Source: Cerina litoralis
Lineage (GTDB): Bacteria > Bacteroidota > Bacteroidia > Flavobacteriales > Flavobacteriaceae
Reading direction: 5' to 3'
Length of the DNA: 64,000 nt
Assembly (NCBI GenBank): GCA_022008415.1
Contig: JAIRBC010000015.1
Span: forward strand, 1-64,000
Made by a program: the position numbers and the translations under genes. This document shows positions 8,836 through 16,793 of this stretch, piece by piece; position 1 is the stretch's first letter; the number at the start of each line of letters is the position of its first letter. The notes beneath the pieces were generated by a model. The model worked only from the letters and a program-made list of their open reading frames with translations, did not search any database and had not been told where the DNA came from.

Positions 8836-9783
8836 ATGTGGGTCTGGGTTATTTTTATAGCTTTTATTCTTGTTTTTTTGGCATTGGATCTCGGCGTTTT
8901 CAATAAACACGAACACGTTATAAAGAGCAAGGAGGCAGGGATTTGGACCGCAATTTGGATTTCCGTAGCCCTGGGATTTAGCGGGGTCATCTATTGGTTG
9001 TTCTCGGAAGGATTGGTAGTAAACCCCACTGGCCTTTCTCCCAACAATGCCGTTCTAAAATATATCACGGGGTATCTCATTGAACTCTCGCTGAGTATCG
9101 ACAATATTTTTGTGATCGCGGTTATTTTCTCCTCCTTTAAAATTCCCGCTATTTATCAGCACCGGGTGCTTTTTTGGGGTATTTTGGGAGCCATCGTCTT
9201 TAGGGCCCTAATGATATTGTTTGGCGTGGCCCTAATCACAAAATTTGAATGGATCATTTATGTTTTTGGGGTGTTCTTGCTCTATACCGCGTATAAAATG
9301 CTCAAATCCGATTCCGATGACTTTGATCCCAAAAATTCTTTTGTTTTTAAGCAGTTCAAAAAAATATTTCCGATCACCACAGCGATACACGGCCATGATT
9401 TTTTTGTAAAACGCATGGGGGTCACGGCGGCGACCCCCCTCTTCATAGCCCTTGTCGTAGTAGAACTGACCGACGTTCTCTTTGCGTTGGATAGCATACC
9501 GGCCATCCTGGCCATTACCACGGACCCGTTCATCGTATTCAGTTCCAACATACTGGCCATCATGGGCCTCCGATCCATGTATTTCCTGATTTCCAGAATG
9601 CTCGAGAAGTTTAAGTACATCAATTACAGTCTGGTGGTAATATTGGCGTTTGTAGGGGTTAAAATGCTCCTCTCCCACCATGTAGAATTCCCGGAGTGGG
9701 TTTCATTGGGGGTCATATTTCTTTCCTTGGTCACAGGAATCATAGTTTCCCTATCGGTTTCGGATAAAGATTCGGTATCCTGA
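8836..9783 (+). CDS. TerC/Alx family membrane protein, probable metal exporter
   Basis: A 315-residue polytopic protein of the TerC family, with the family's acidic membrane motifs: SLSIDNIFVIAVIF near residue 88 and LTDVLFALDSIPAIL near residue 212, followed by NILAIMGLRSMYFL. Eight or nine hydrophobic segments are visible. Family members (Alx, YceF-like) are linked to manganese export at or after secretion and to tellurite or pH response. ATG at 8836 starts directly on the first membrane segment (WVWVIFIAFILVFL). The gene is monocistronic. The family call is firm; the transported ion is inferred from relatives. Confidence 0.9.
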   Translation: MWVWVIFIAFILVFLALDLGVFNKHEHVIKSKEAGIWTAIWISVALGFSGVIYWLFSEGLVVNPTGLSPNNAVLKYITGYLIELSLSIDNIFVIAVIFSSFKIPAIYQHRVLFWGILGAIVFRALMILFGVALITKFEWIIYVFGVFLLYTAYKMLKSDSDDFDPKNSFVFKQFKKIFPITTAIHGHDFFVKRMGVTAATPLFIALVVVELTDVLFALDSIPAILAITTDPFIVFSSNILAIMGLRSMYFLISRMLEKFKYINYSLVVILAFVGVKMLLSHHVEFPEWVSLGVIFLSLVTGIIVSLSVSDKDSVS

Positions 9784-9923
9784 TCAATAATCCACGTTAA
9801 ATAAAGGTCAACCGAACCCTAAATCCCAAAGCATATCACTTTACGCCTTTTTTGCGAACGGCGTATTGCGCATTGAGAGCAGCACAATAAAACCAATGTC
9901 CTTGTTGCGAAGTTAGGGAGTCC

Positions 9924-10181
9924 CTATTCCTTATCGCCCATTTTGTTTTCGATTATCCGCAGTGCGTCGTCTACCGAACGCATGTTTTCCAGATCTTCGT
10001 TCTCCAATACAATGTCGTAAGCATCTTCCACATCGAGCACTATATCCACCATATGGGCAGAGTTGATGTTCAGTTGCCCTACAAACGTACTTTCCGTGGT
10101 AATTTCTTCGGGAGAAACATCTTCGGGTAGATATACTCTTATGATGTCCTTTAACTTTTCTAATTTTTCCGTTTTATCCAT
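9924..10181 (-). CDS. Dedicated acyl carrier protein of the type III PKS operon
   Basis: An 85-residue acidic ACP. The phosphopantetheine serine is Ser41 in LNINSAHMVDIV; the usual Asp before this serine is Asn here (NS instead of DS), and helix II (VDIVLDVEDAYDI) is otherwise typical. It is the last gene of the seven-gene operon read from 15976 and lies about 100 bases after the ketosynthase. Its place beside KS, dehydratase and enoyl reductase genes suggests it carries the growing acyl chain that primes the type III PKS rather than serving bulk fatty acid synthesis. Confidence 0.85.
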   Translation of the reverse strand: MDKTEKLEKLKDIIRVYLPEDVSPEEITTESTFVGQLNINSAHMVDIVLDVEDAYDIVLENEDLENMRSVDDALRIIENKMGDKE

Positions 10182-10287
10182 ATTGGGGATTTCTAGGTTG
10201 GGGAAGTTTATAGGTTTCGTTTATACATTACCACTTTGGAATGAAATTGAAATGGATTGAGCGGAATAACGGATATCCCCACCGCCC

Positions 10288-11571
10288 CTAATCGATTTCG
10301 TTATTATAAGCACCAAAAATAACACATGCATTTACATCCCCAAAACCAAAACTTGCCTTTGCCAAAACCTCGGGGCTGTGAGCGATCGTTTTTTGGGGAA
10401 TTTTAGAGGGATCTACTATGCTAGTGATCCGGGGATCCAGATCGTTACAGTTTACGTTTCCAAAAACCTGACCCTCCCTAAATTGTAGGATCGCCCCTAC
10501 TCCTTCTATACTCCCTGCCGCCGCTAGACAATGACCCAACACCCCCTTAAAGGAATTAATGTAAGGGAAGTCCTTTCTTGAACGGTCCAAGGCAACGGCC
10601 CAGTTGCTAATTTCTTCGGAATCTTTTGACGTCGCCGTAAGATGACCGTTTATCGTATCGATATCCGAATTTTCTACACCGGCGTTTTTCAGGGCGTGTA
10701 CGATACAGCGTTGTACCGCTTCGCTATTTGGTGCCGTCATGGTGCCCCCTCCCCTTTGGCCGCCATTGTTTACCGCTCCCCCAAGTACTTCTGCATATAT
10801 CCTTGCCCCCCTCTCCAAGGCGCTGTCCAAGGATTCGAGAACCATTGCCCCTGCCCCACTCCCCGGCACAAACCCGGAAGCAGTGGCGCTCATAGGCCTG
10901 CTAGCCGCTGTGGGATTGGTGTTGTAACGTGTAGGCAAAATGCGCATGGAATCAAATCCGCCCCAGACATAGGGCCCGTGGTCGCTGGTACTACCGGTCA
11001 GCATGCGGGTAGCCTTTCCGCTCCTTATCCTGTCGTAGGCCAACAATATTCCTTCGGTACCCGTACTGCATGCCGATGAATTGGTGGTAACCTGGTTCCC
11101 GCACCCCAATATACTTCCCAGATACACGCTTACACCGCTGGCCATTACCTGCACCACCGCTGTACTGCCCAATCTGCGAACGTTACCGGAATCTACCGTA
11201 TAAATCGAGTCCTTAAACTTATCGACCCCAAAAATACCGGCGCCAAAAATAATACCGCTGTCCCAATCGGGGGTCGCTGCCGGGGCATAGGACAGCCCTG
11301 CGTCCTTCCATGCATCGGTCCCAGCGATAACCCCGTAAATGATACCGCTAGAATTAAGTCCCTTGAGCTGTAATGGTGAAAAATAACGTTGAATATGGGC
11401 CTCCTCCAAGGGCGGTTTTCCCGCAATCTGACAGCTAAAATTTAAATCCGCCAGTTGTTGATGAAAAGCAATCCCGCTGGTTCCATTTTTTAGGGATTGG
11501 GCAAAGGTCTCCAAATCCACGCCATTTGGGGCGCAAACCCCGAGTCCGGTAACTACGACGCGCCTATGCAT
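10288..11571 (-). CDS. Beta-ketoacyl-ACP synthase (KAS II/FabF type)
   Basis: A 427-residue thiolase-fold condensing enzyme starting MHRRVVVTGLGV. The catalytic Cys is Cys168 in SACSTG, one His lies in INGHLTATSKDSEE (the usual HGT is HLT here) and the second in GHCLAAAGSIEG, so the Cys-His-His triad is complete. It would condense malonyl-ACP with an acyl chain. The gene overlaps the preceding dehydratase by 8 bases, indicating translational coupling. Together with the operon's ACP, dehydratase and reductase it forms most of an elongation cycle; a ketoreductase is missing from the operon and could be supplied by FabG encoded at 37090. Confidence 0.88.
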   Translation of the reverse strand: MHRRVVVTGLGVCAPNGVDLETFAQSLKNGTSGIAFHQQLADLNFSCQIAGKPPLEEAHIQRYFSPLQLKGLNSSGIIYGVIAGTDAWKDAGLSYAPAATPDWDSGIIFGAGIFGVDKFKDSIYTVDSGNVRRLGSTAVVQVMASGVSVYLGSILGCGNQVTTNSSACSTGTEGILLAYDRIRSGKATRMLTGSTSDHGPYVWGGFDSMRILPTRYNTNPTAASRPMSATASGFVPGSGAGAMVLESLDSALERGARIYAEVLGGAVNNGGQRGGGTMTAPNSEAVQRCIVHALKNAGVENSDIDTINGHLTATSKDSEEISNWAVALDRSRKDFPYINSFKGVLGHCLAAAGSIEGVGAILQFREGQVFGNVNCNDLDPRITSIVDPSKIPQKTIAHSPEVLAKASFGFGDVNACVIFGAYNNEID

Positions 11572-12013
11572 TGCGATTTAATTTTATCATCCCGGAAAGC
11601 GTGCCCTTACACACCATTTTACCTTGGGCGTTGTACATTTTTACCTCGCATTTTAACTTGTGGAATCTAAAATAAATCTTTTTGGAGGATACCGTTACTG
11701 TTTCACCTGGGTAAACCGGTAAATAAAACTCCATTTCCGAGCTAAACAACCCAAAATCACTATGCAAAATATTACTTTCACTAAACAAGTACAATCCTAT
11801 GCATACCAGACCTATCTGCGCGCAGCACTCGGTTAAAATAACGCCGGGTGTTACCGGATTTCCATCAAAATGGCCTCGATAAAAATCGAGCTCTTCCTTA
11901 AAGGTATAAGACCCTTCTGCCCCATTTTCATCCAAATGGTTCAGCTGATCCACAAACAAAAACGGTTCGGAATACGGAAGTTTTTCGATGATATTTTGAT
12001 ATTTCAAAAGCAT
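11564..12013 (-). CDS. 3-hydroxyacyl-ACP dehydratase-like hotdog protein (FabZ type)
   Basis: A 149-residue single hotdog-fold protein. The central helix motif FYRGHFDGNPVTPGVILTE places catalytic His48 and Glu62 exactly as in FabZ. It would dehydrate 3-hydroxyacyl chains on the operon's ACP. It overlaps the downstream KS gene by 8 bases and follows the enoyl-reductase gene after a 189-base spacer. This is distinct from the FabZ half of the lpxC/fabZ fusion at 41411, so the cell has a second, cluster-specific dehydratase. Confidence 0.85.
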   Translation of the reverse strand: MLLKYQNIIEKLPYSEPFLFVDQLNHLDENGAEGSYTFKEELDFYRGHFDGNPVTPGVILTECCAQIGLVCIGLYLFSESNILHSDFGLFSSEMEFYLPVYPGETVTVSSKKIYFRFHKLKCEVKMYNAQGKMVCKGTLSGMIKLNRNA

Positions 12014-12144
12014 GAACTCGCTTTAATATTATAATCAGTTTATTTGATCAGCTTCTGAAAAGAGAACATAGAAGAGAAAAATTTACCCAAAAATAGATTT
12101 CCAAAATAATTAAGATCGTTTAAAAAAGGAACGATTATCTCTTT

Positions 12145-12172
12145 TCTTTGTTCTATTCTCTTTGTTCTATTT
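12145..12172. repeat. Short tandem repeat in an operon spacer
   Basis: Two near-identical 14-base units (TCTTTGTTCTATTC) lie in a pyrimidine-rich stretch between the dehydratase and enoyl-reductase genes of the PKS operon. The surrounding 12120-12200 is almost entirely T and C on the plus strand. Confidence 0.5.
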
Positions 12173-12202
12173 TCTATTCTCTAGGCTCTTTTCTCTTCAT
12201 TA

Positions 12203-13030
12203 TCACCTCAAACTCTCCCCTCCATCTACCTTTATTACCGTTCCGGTTATCCATTTGGCTTCGTCCGTGGTCAATAAATAAACCGCGTTCGCCACATCTT
12301 CCGGAGTGGTCAATCTGCCGTGTGGATTTCTATTTAATGCCGCTTTTTTAATATTATCGCTATCCGGAATCATCTTAAAAGATGCCGTATCGGTTACCCC
12401 GGCCTGAATGCAGTTGGCCTTGATGCCCAAGGGTGCAAATTCTAGCGCCATATTTCTGGTGATCGCTTCCAGTGCTGCCTTCGCTGCCGAAACCGCACCG
12501 TAGTTGGGCAGGGCTTTAGTATTTCCTTCACTGGTAAAAGATACAATCCGCGCATCGTCCGCAAATAGGTCGGCTTCGACCAAATCGCGTGCCCAATCGT
12601 ACAAACTGATCGCCATAGCGTCCAAGGTAAGGTGGAAATCAGAACTGCCCAAGGACGATTTATCGACCGGGAACATGGGCTTAAGGTTTCCTTTGGCAAT
12701 ACTGTGAACCATCACCTTTAGTTTTTTGCCAAAAGGAAGAAATTTCCTTATACCCTCAAGTATTTCCACTCTTTTCTCTGGATTGGTCGCATCCAGGTTA
12801 AAATTTATAAACTTGACTTTATACGCTTTTATCTCCTCAAAACTTCGCTCAATATCTGACAAATCGGATCTCCTGTCCCTGTGAACAACGATAATATCAA
12901 ATCCCTCAGAGGCCAATTTATTGGCCGTGGCCAACCCGAGGCCGCTACTGCCTCCGAGGATTAGGGCAACACTCTTAGTTCCCTTTAATTCTCCCTCAGG
13001 AGAAAAACTGTTATTTTTAGTTGCATTCAT
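12203..13030 (-). CDS. SDR enoyl-ACP reductase-like (FabI/FabL type)
   Basis: A 275-residue short-chain dehydrogenase. The nucleotide-binding glycine motif is GGSSGLG at 26-32. The active-site pair is Tyr177 and Lys184, spaced Y-x6-K as in FabI/FabL enoyl reductases and unlike the Y-x3-K of FabG ketoreductases; VHSIAKG near residue 108 also fits the enoyl-reductase pattern. C-terminus GTVIKVDGGESLR is typical of the superfamily. It would reduce trans-2-enoyl chains on the operon's ACP. The 45-base gap to the PKS gene upstream holds a GC-rich dispersed repeat. Confidence 0.8.
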   Translation of the reverse strand: MNATKNNSFSPEGELKGTKSVALILGGSSGLGLATANKLASEGFDIIVVHRDRRSDLSDIERSFEEIKAYKVKFINFNLDATNPEKRVEILEGIRKFLPFGKKLKVMVHSIAKGNLKPMFPVDKSSLGSSDFHLTLDAMAISLYDWARDLVEADLFADDARIVSFTSEGNTKALPNYGAVSAAKAALEAITRNMALEFAPLGIKANCIQAGVTDTASFKMIPDSDNIKKAALNRNPHGRLTTPEDVANAVYLLTTDEAKWITGTVIKVDGGESLR

Positions 13031-13040
13031 ATAAAATAGT

Positions 13041-13075
13041 AAGTCCTCCCCTTGGGGAGGGTTGGGAGGGGACTT
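13041..13075. repeat. GC-rich dispersed palindromic repeat, copy 1
   Basis: TCCTCCCCTTGGGGAGG followed by GTTGGGAGGGGAC makes a hairpin with alternative pairings. It fills the gap between the type III PKS stop codon (13076-13078) and the reductase gene. It aligns with copy 2 at 24778, including the CTACCACTC that forms the last codons of each neighbouring gene. Confidence 0.65.
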
Positions 13076-14131
13076 CTACCACTCCAAAAGCACTTGTTGG
13101 GCAGAAAAACCGGGGCCAAAACTTAGCAGGAGACCCTTTTCTCCCGGTAAGATAGGTTTTTCCATAAAACGTTCCAATACGTAAAGTATCGTAGCGCTGC
13201 TCATATTTCCGTAAAGTCTTAACGTCTCTCGCGTATCATCGATATTTTTTCCCAATTTCCCAAACAGTTCTTCTACGGTCTGTACGATTTTTTTTCCTCC
13301 GGGGTGAAAGATCAAATGATCCACTTCCTCTATAAACATCCCGTTGCGCGCTAAGAACGGGTGGATTATCCTGGGGAAATGGGAAGCGATCATTTCCGGG
13401 ACCGCCGGGTCCAGGATCATTTTTAGTCCCTCATTGGTCAGGTCAAAACCCATAAGATGGATGGCATCGTAAAAGTGGTACATCTCCTTCCCCACTATTT
13501 TAGGTCCATTGGCATCGTCTTCGGATGACAACAGCGCACAGGCGGCACCGTCCCCGAAAATGGCGGCACTCACCATATTGGCCATCGAATAATCCGTTAG
13601 TTGAAAAGTGGCGGTCGGACTTTCGACTGCCACTAGGGCGACCCTTTTTCCGGGGTTGGACCTAAGAAAGTCACAGGCATAGATCAACCCCGAAACCCCG
13701 GCAGCGCAGCCCATTTCGGTAACCGGTAACCGGACCACGTCTTGTTTAAGCCCCAATTCGTTGATCAAAAAAGCATCCAACGACGGAATCATGATCCCCG
13801 TACAGCTCACCGTTATGATATAGTCCAGTGAATCGGCGGTCCACCCACTCCTTTCCAAGGCCTTTTTTATTACATTGCTCCCTAATTTCTTTACTTCACG
13901 AACGTAGATATTGTTTTTTTCCTCAAATGAAGTTGCGGTAAACACTTCCTCGATGTTCATTATGCCGTAACGCACGTCCACTGCTGCCCCTTCGAATATT
14001 TTGATTACCTTTCGACGAAAACGCGCGTCTTGACCGCTCAACCAAGCGTCGACAAACGGTAAAATATTATTGGTCTTCCTGCAGTGGACAGGTAATTCTT
14101 TGGCTACGGCAACTATTTTTACATCACTCAT
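13076..14131 (-). CDS. Type III polyketide synthase (chalcone/stilbene synthase family)
   Basis: A 351-residue thiolase-fold enzyme with the complete type III PKS triad: Cys142 in TEMGCAAGVSGL, His276 in LIFHPGGKKI and Asn309 in LYGNMSSATILYVLE, and the C-terminal GPGFSAQQVLLEW. Enzymes of this family extend an acyl starter with malonyl-CoA and cyclise it to a resorcinol, phloroglucinol or pyrone. The upstream overlap of 8 bases with a methyltransferase and the flanking flavoprotein recall Streptomyces srsABC, which makes methylated phenolic lipids and quinones. The linked ACP-based enzymes suggest a long-chain acyl starter. Product identity is inference. Confidence 0.93.
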   Translation of the reverse strand: MSDVKIVAVAKELPVHCRKTNNILPFVDAWLSGQDARFRRKVIKIFEGAAVDVRYGIMNIEEVFTATSFEEKNNIYVREVKKLGSNVIKKALERSGWTADSLDYIITVSCTGIMIPSLDAFLINELGLKQDVVRLPVTEMGCAAGVSGLIYACDFLRSNPGKRVALVAVESPTATFQLTDYSMANMVSAAIFGDGAACALLSSEDDANGPKIVGKEMYHFYDAIHLMGFDLTNEGLKMILDPAVPEMIASHFPRIIHPFLARNGMFIEEVDHLIFHPGGKKIVQTVEELFGKLGKNIDDTRETLRLYGNMSSATILYVLERFMEKPILPGEKGLLLSFGPGFSAQQVLLEW

Positions 14132-14855
14132 CCCTGTTGGCTAATCTGTTAACATGCAAAATCCATAGGTACCTAAAGGCCCATTTCCAATGGATACGAT
14201 GGTTTATTTGTGGCATGCTCCTAGAAAATTGTTCCAATTCCGCTCTGGAGAAACCACTTTTTATGGAAACCAAACCGTCGTGTTTCGCAATTTTGGTCCT
14301 GAGAAAAATACCTCGGAATGCTTTAAATAGATAATACGATGACCTACTGCGCTGCAGATCGTTGATAATAACTCCCAAATGGCTCAGTTGTACAAACTTA
14401 CCCAAAAAATCGGGAATCTGATGGTCCCGGAAATGGTGCATGGTAAGGGTGCACAGCAGGATATCGCAATCCAATTCACTCGGGTCCAAGGCTAAAATAT
14501 TTTGTTTTAAGAAGGATATTTCTGGAAATTGGTTCGAGAGTTTCCGTCCCATTGCCAGCGCATTTTCGTTGAGATCTATTCCGATAAATTGCCCCTTGAT
14601 TTTGCTTTTTCTAAAATGAAGCGCCACTTGTCGAAGCATGTTGCCGTCCCCGCACCCCATATCGATAATGGTATAAGAATCCTTGGGATGCTCCTTAACC
14701 AGGTCATCGACCGCATTAATCGTAATACGGGTGCCATTAAATAGCCTGTTCACAAGATTGATGTCCCGAAAAACCGTTCCCAAGGTGGACAAATCCATCG
14801 TTGGGTCGTCCATCAGCTCGGGTTCCCTACTCCTTATGGATAGATCCACTAACAT
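14124..14855 (-). CDS. Class I SAM-dependent methyltransferase
   Basis: A 243-residue Rossmann methyltransferase. Motif I is IIDMGCGDGN at 63-72, followed by the acidic FIGIDLNENAL and LDCDILLCTLTMHHF, typical of UbiE/small-molecule methyltransferases. It overlaps the flavoprotein gene by 7 bases and the PKS gene by 8, so all three are co-translated. The likely substrate is the phenolic ring or a hydroxyl group of the PKS product, by analogy with PKS/methyltransferase/flavoprotein operons that make alkylquinones. Confidence 0.87.
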   Translation of the reverse strand: MLVDLSIRSREPELMDDPTMDLSTLGTVFRDINLVNRLFNGTRITINAVDDLVKEHPKDSYTIIDMGCGDGNMLRQVALHFRKSKIKGQFIGIDLNENALAMGRKLSNQFPEISFLKQNILALDPSELDCDILLCTLTMHHFRDHQIPDFLGKFVQLSHLGVIINDLQRSRSSYYLFKAFRGIFLRTKIAKHDGLVSIKSGFSRAELEQFSRSMPQINHRIHWKWAFRYLWILHVNRLANRDE

Positions 14856-15976
14856 AGGACGGGTTTTCCATGGGTCTGTTCAATCAAGGCCCTCAATAAC
14901 CGTGGAGACCTCGCCAAGGTTGATATCCCCATATCGGTTATACCTTTCCCAAGGAGCAAGGACTGTATTACCCTTCCCGCCCAAAGGCGTCTTCTAAATG
15001 TTGCGTTCCAGTGATTTTTATAATCCTTTTCCAATTGGATCCTGCTATATCCCTCGTTTTTCAAAAAATGATCAATATACTCCGAGGCAATCTTTGCGCT
15101 GTGGATGGCCATGGCCATTCCGTTGCCGCACAAGGGATGTATGAGGCCGGCCGAGTCCCCGCACATCAAAATATGTCCTTCAACCGCATTCTTTTTATCA
15201 AAGGATATTTGGGCAATGCTCAGCGGATGGTCAAATAATGGCTCCGCTTCCCGTAGAAATAAATTTAAAACGGGATTCTTGCAAACCACGTTCTTATTAA
15301 AGCTTTCCATATCCTTCTGGGTCTTAAAACTCTTATACGAAACTAAATAACAAAAATTAACAGCCCCGGTCTCTGTTTTGGAAAGTCCCCCATAGCCCCC
15401 GTTAAAATGGTGCAAACCAACTCTGTTTTCAGGAAAAATGTCCCATCTATAATGTGCCTTTATGCCGAGCCAATCCGATTTTTTGTTTATAAAATCCCGA
15501 TCCAAAAACTTATCCAAAACACTTCGCTTACCGTAGGCCCCTAGGACCAAAGGTGCCGTAAATTCCAATCCATCCGCGGTCGATACCTCAAATGTATCGT
15601 CTTTATAGTCGATGGCCATGACCGTGTCAAAAATAAAAGGGACCCCTAAACGGACCGCTCTTTGATACAATACATTATCCAAGGCATAGCGACTGATACC
15701 CACTCCTCCCAACGGCAATTTAAGTTCGAGGACTTTCCCGTTTACGGAGCTAAATTGCAGGGTGTTTATGGAAACCGCGCCCGCGGAGGGCAGAGAAACC
15801 CCCAAATACTCTAAATAGGGAACAATTTCATTGGAGACATACTCCCCACAGACTTTATGGTGCGGATAACCGTTCTTTTCGACGACCAACGTCTTTTGAC
15901 CCATTTGTGCGAGATGAATGGCACAAGTGAGTCCGGCCAAGCCTCCTCCCACGATAATCACATCAAAATGGTTCAC
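14849..15976 (-). CDS. FAD-dependent oxidoreductase (PHBH/geranylgeranyl reductase fold)
   Basis: A 375-residue flavoprotein. The N-terminal FDVIIVGGGLAGLTCAIHL holds the GxGxxG FAD motif, followed by a second FAD motif around residue 280 (MCGDSAGLIHPLCGNG). It resembles aromatic hydroxylases and geranylgeranyl-reductase-like proteins. As first gene of the PKS operon it probably hydroxylates or oxidises the methylated phenol, perhaps to a quinone. The start is GTG at 15976: the frame has a stop just upstream (TAA 12 bases before) and no earlier start. No promoter box could be set with confidence in the 130 bases before it. Confidence 0.85.
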   Translation of the reverse strand: MNHFDVIIVGGGLAGLTCAIHLAQMGQKTLVVEKNGYPHHKVCGEYVSNEIVPYLEYLGVSLPSAGAVSINTLQFSSVNGKVLELKLPLGGVGISRYALDNVLYQRAVRLGVPFIFDTVMAIDYKDDTFEVSTADGLEFTAPLVLGAYGKRSVLDKFLDRDFINKKSDWLGIKAHYRWDIFPENRVGLHHFNGGYGGLSKTETGAVNFCYLVSYKSFKTQKDMESFNKNVVCKNPVLNLFLREAEPLFDHPLSIAQISFDKKNAVEGHILMCGDSAGLIHPLCGNGMAMAIHSAKIASEYIDHFLKNEGYSRIQLEKDYKNHWNATFRRRLWAGRVIQSLLLGKGITDMGISTLARSPRLLRALIEQTHGKPVLC

Positions 15977-16059
15977 GAAGGAAAGTTACTTATTAATGTT
16001 CTCCTTTCAAATAAAACTTTTGGCAATTACGGTAAGGCCGGTCAAGATAATACAGCTAA

Positions 16060-16089
16060 AAAAAGACCGAGCATTTACTCGGTCTTTTT
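16060..16089. terminator. Bidirectional terminator between the OmpA gene and the PKS operon
   Basis: AAAAAGACCGAG (16060-16071) and CTCGGTCTTTTT (16078-16089) form a 12-bp stem with a 6-base loop, flanked by A on one side and T on the other. It should end minus-strand transcripts from the OmpA-like gene before the PKS operon begins. Confidence 0.85.
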
Positions 16090-16110
16090 TGATCCTTAAA
16101 CGGTTATATG

Positions 16111-16782
16111 CTAATTGGCCTGGGCCCTGGCATCGTCGATCATTTCCTTATTTGCGGAAACTCCGATTTCTACCCTTCTGTTTTTTGCCCTTCCGTCTTT
16201 GGTGGCGTTATCAAAGCGTGGACGTGCTTCGCCAAATCCGGTAATTGAAAACCGATTTTTGGCAACACCTTTGTTTTCAAGGTAGGATGCAACGGCTTGT
16301 GCCCTTCTCTTGGACAGTCTCATATTGTAATCTTCATTCCCAACGTCGTCCGTATGCCCTTCTACCATCAGGTTGGTATCGGGAAATTCATTAAACACTT
16401 CGGCAATTGCATCTAGATTCTTCTTTGATGTATCGGTGAGGTTGGCACTGTCGAATGCAAAATTCACCCCACTTTTATCGTCAAAGACCACCTGTATGCC
16501 CTCGCCTACCCGTGTCACTTCGGCTCCGGGTACGGCTTGTTCAATTTTATCGGCCTGTTTGTCCATTACGTGACCAATTACACCCCCGGCAACCCCGCCT
16601 ATGGCGGCGCCGATCAAAGCTCCTTTTATGTTGCCACCGATAAGTCCGCCCGCCAAGGCTCCTGCGGCAACACCTATCCCTGCCCCTTTTTGGGTATTGT
16701 TAGAATTTTTAATGGCCTGACAGCCTACCGTAAGGGATAAGACTAAAAAAACGGTCAATATTTTATTTGCGATTATCTTCAT
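16111..16782 (-). CDS. OmpA-family lipoprotein with glycine zipper (YiaD-like)
   Basis: A 223-residue protein: lipoprotein signal with lipobox LTVGC (Cys21), a glycine-zipper membrane segment at about 34-70 (GIGVAAGALAGGLIGG), and a C-terminal OmpA peptidoglycan-binding domain (LMVEGHTDDVGNEDYNMRLS and KNRRVEIGV) at about 105-210. It would anchor the outer membrane to peptidoglycan. It lies 11 bases after the lipocalin-like lipoprotein gene and is probably co-transcribed with it; the terminator at 16060 follows. Confidence 0.92.
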   Translation of the reverse strand: MKIIANKILTVFLVLSLTVGCQAIKNSNNTQKGAGIGVAAGALAGGLIGGNIKGALIGAAIGGVAGGVIGHVMDKQADKIEQAVPGAEVTRVGEGIQVVFDDKSGVNFAFDSANLTDTSKKNLDAIAEVFNEFPDTNLMVEGHTDDVGNEDYNMRLSKRRAQAVASYLENKGVAKNRFSITGFGEARPRFDNATKDGRAKNRRVEIGVSANKEMIDDARAQAN

Positions 16783-16793
16783 CTTGTATTTTT

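Noticed and set aside
9842-9865. Terminator after the TerC gene (TACGCC/GGCGTA)
   Set aside because: Only a 6-bp stem, and the T run lies in the loop rather than after the stem, so it was not listed.
10642-11079. Long plus-strand frames inside the ketosynthase gene
   Set aside because: They are antisense shadows of a gene with full catalytic motifs on the minus strand.
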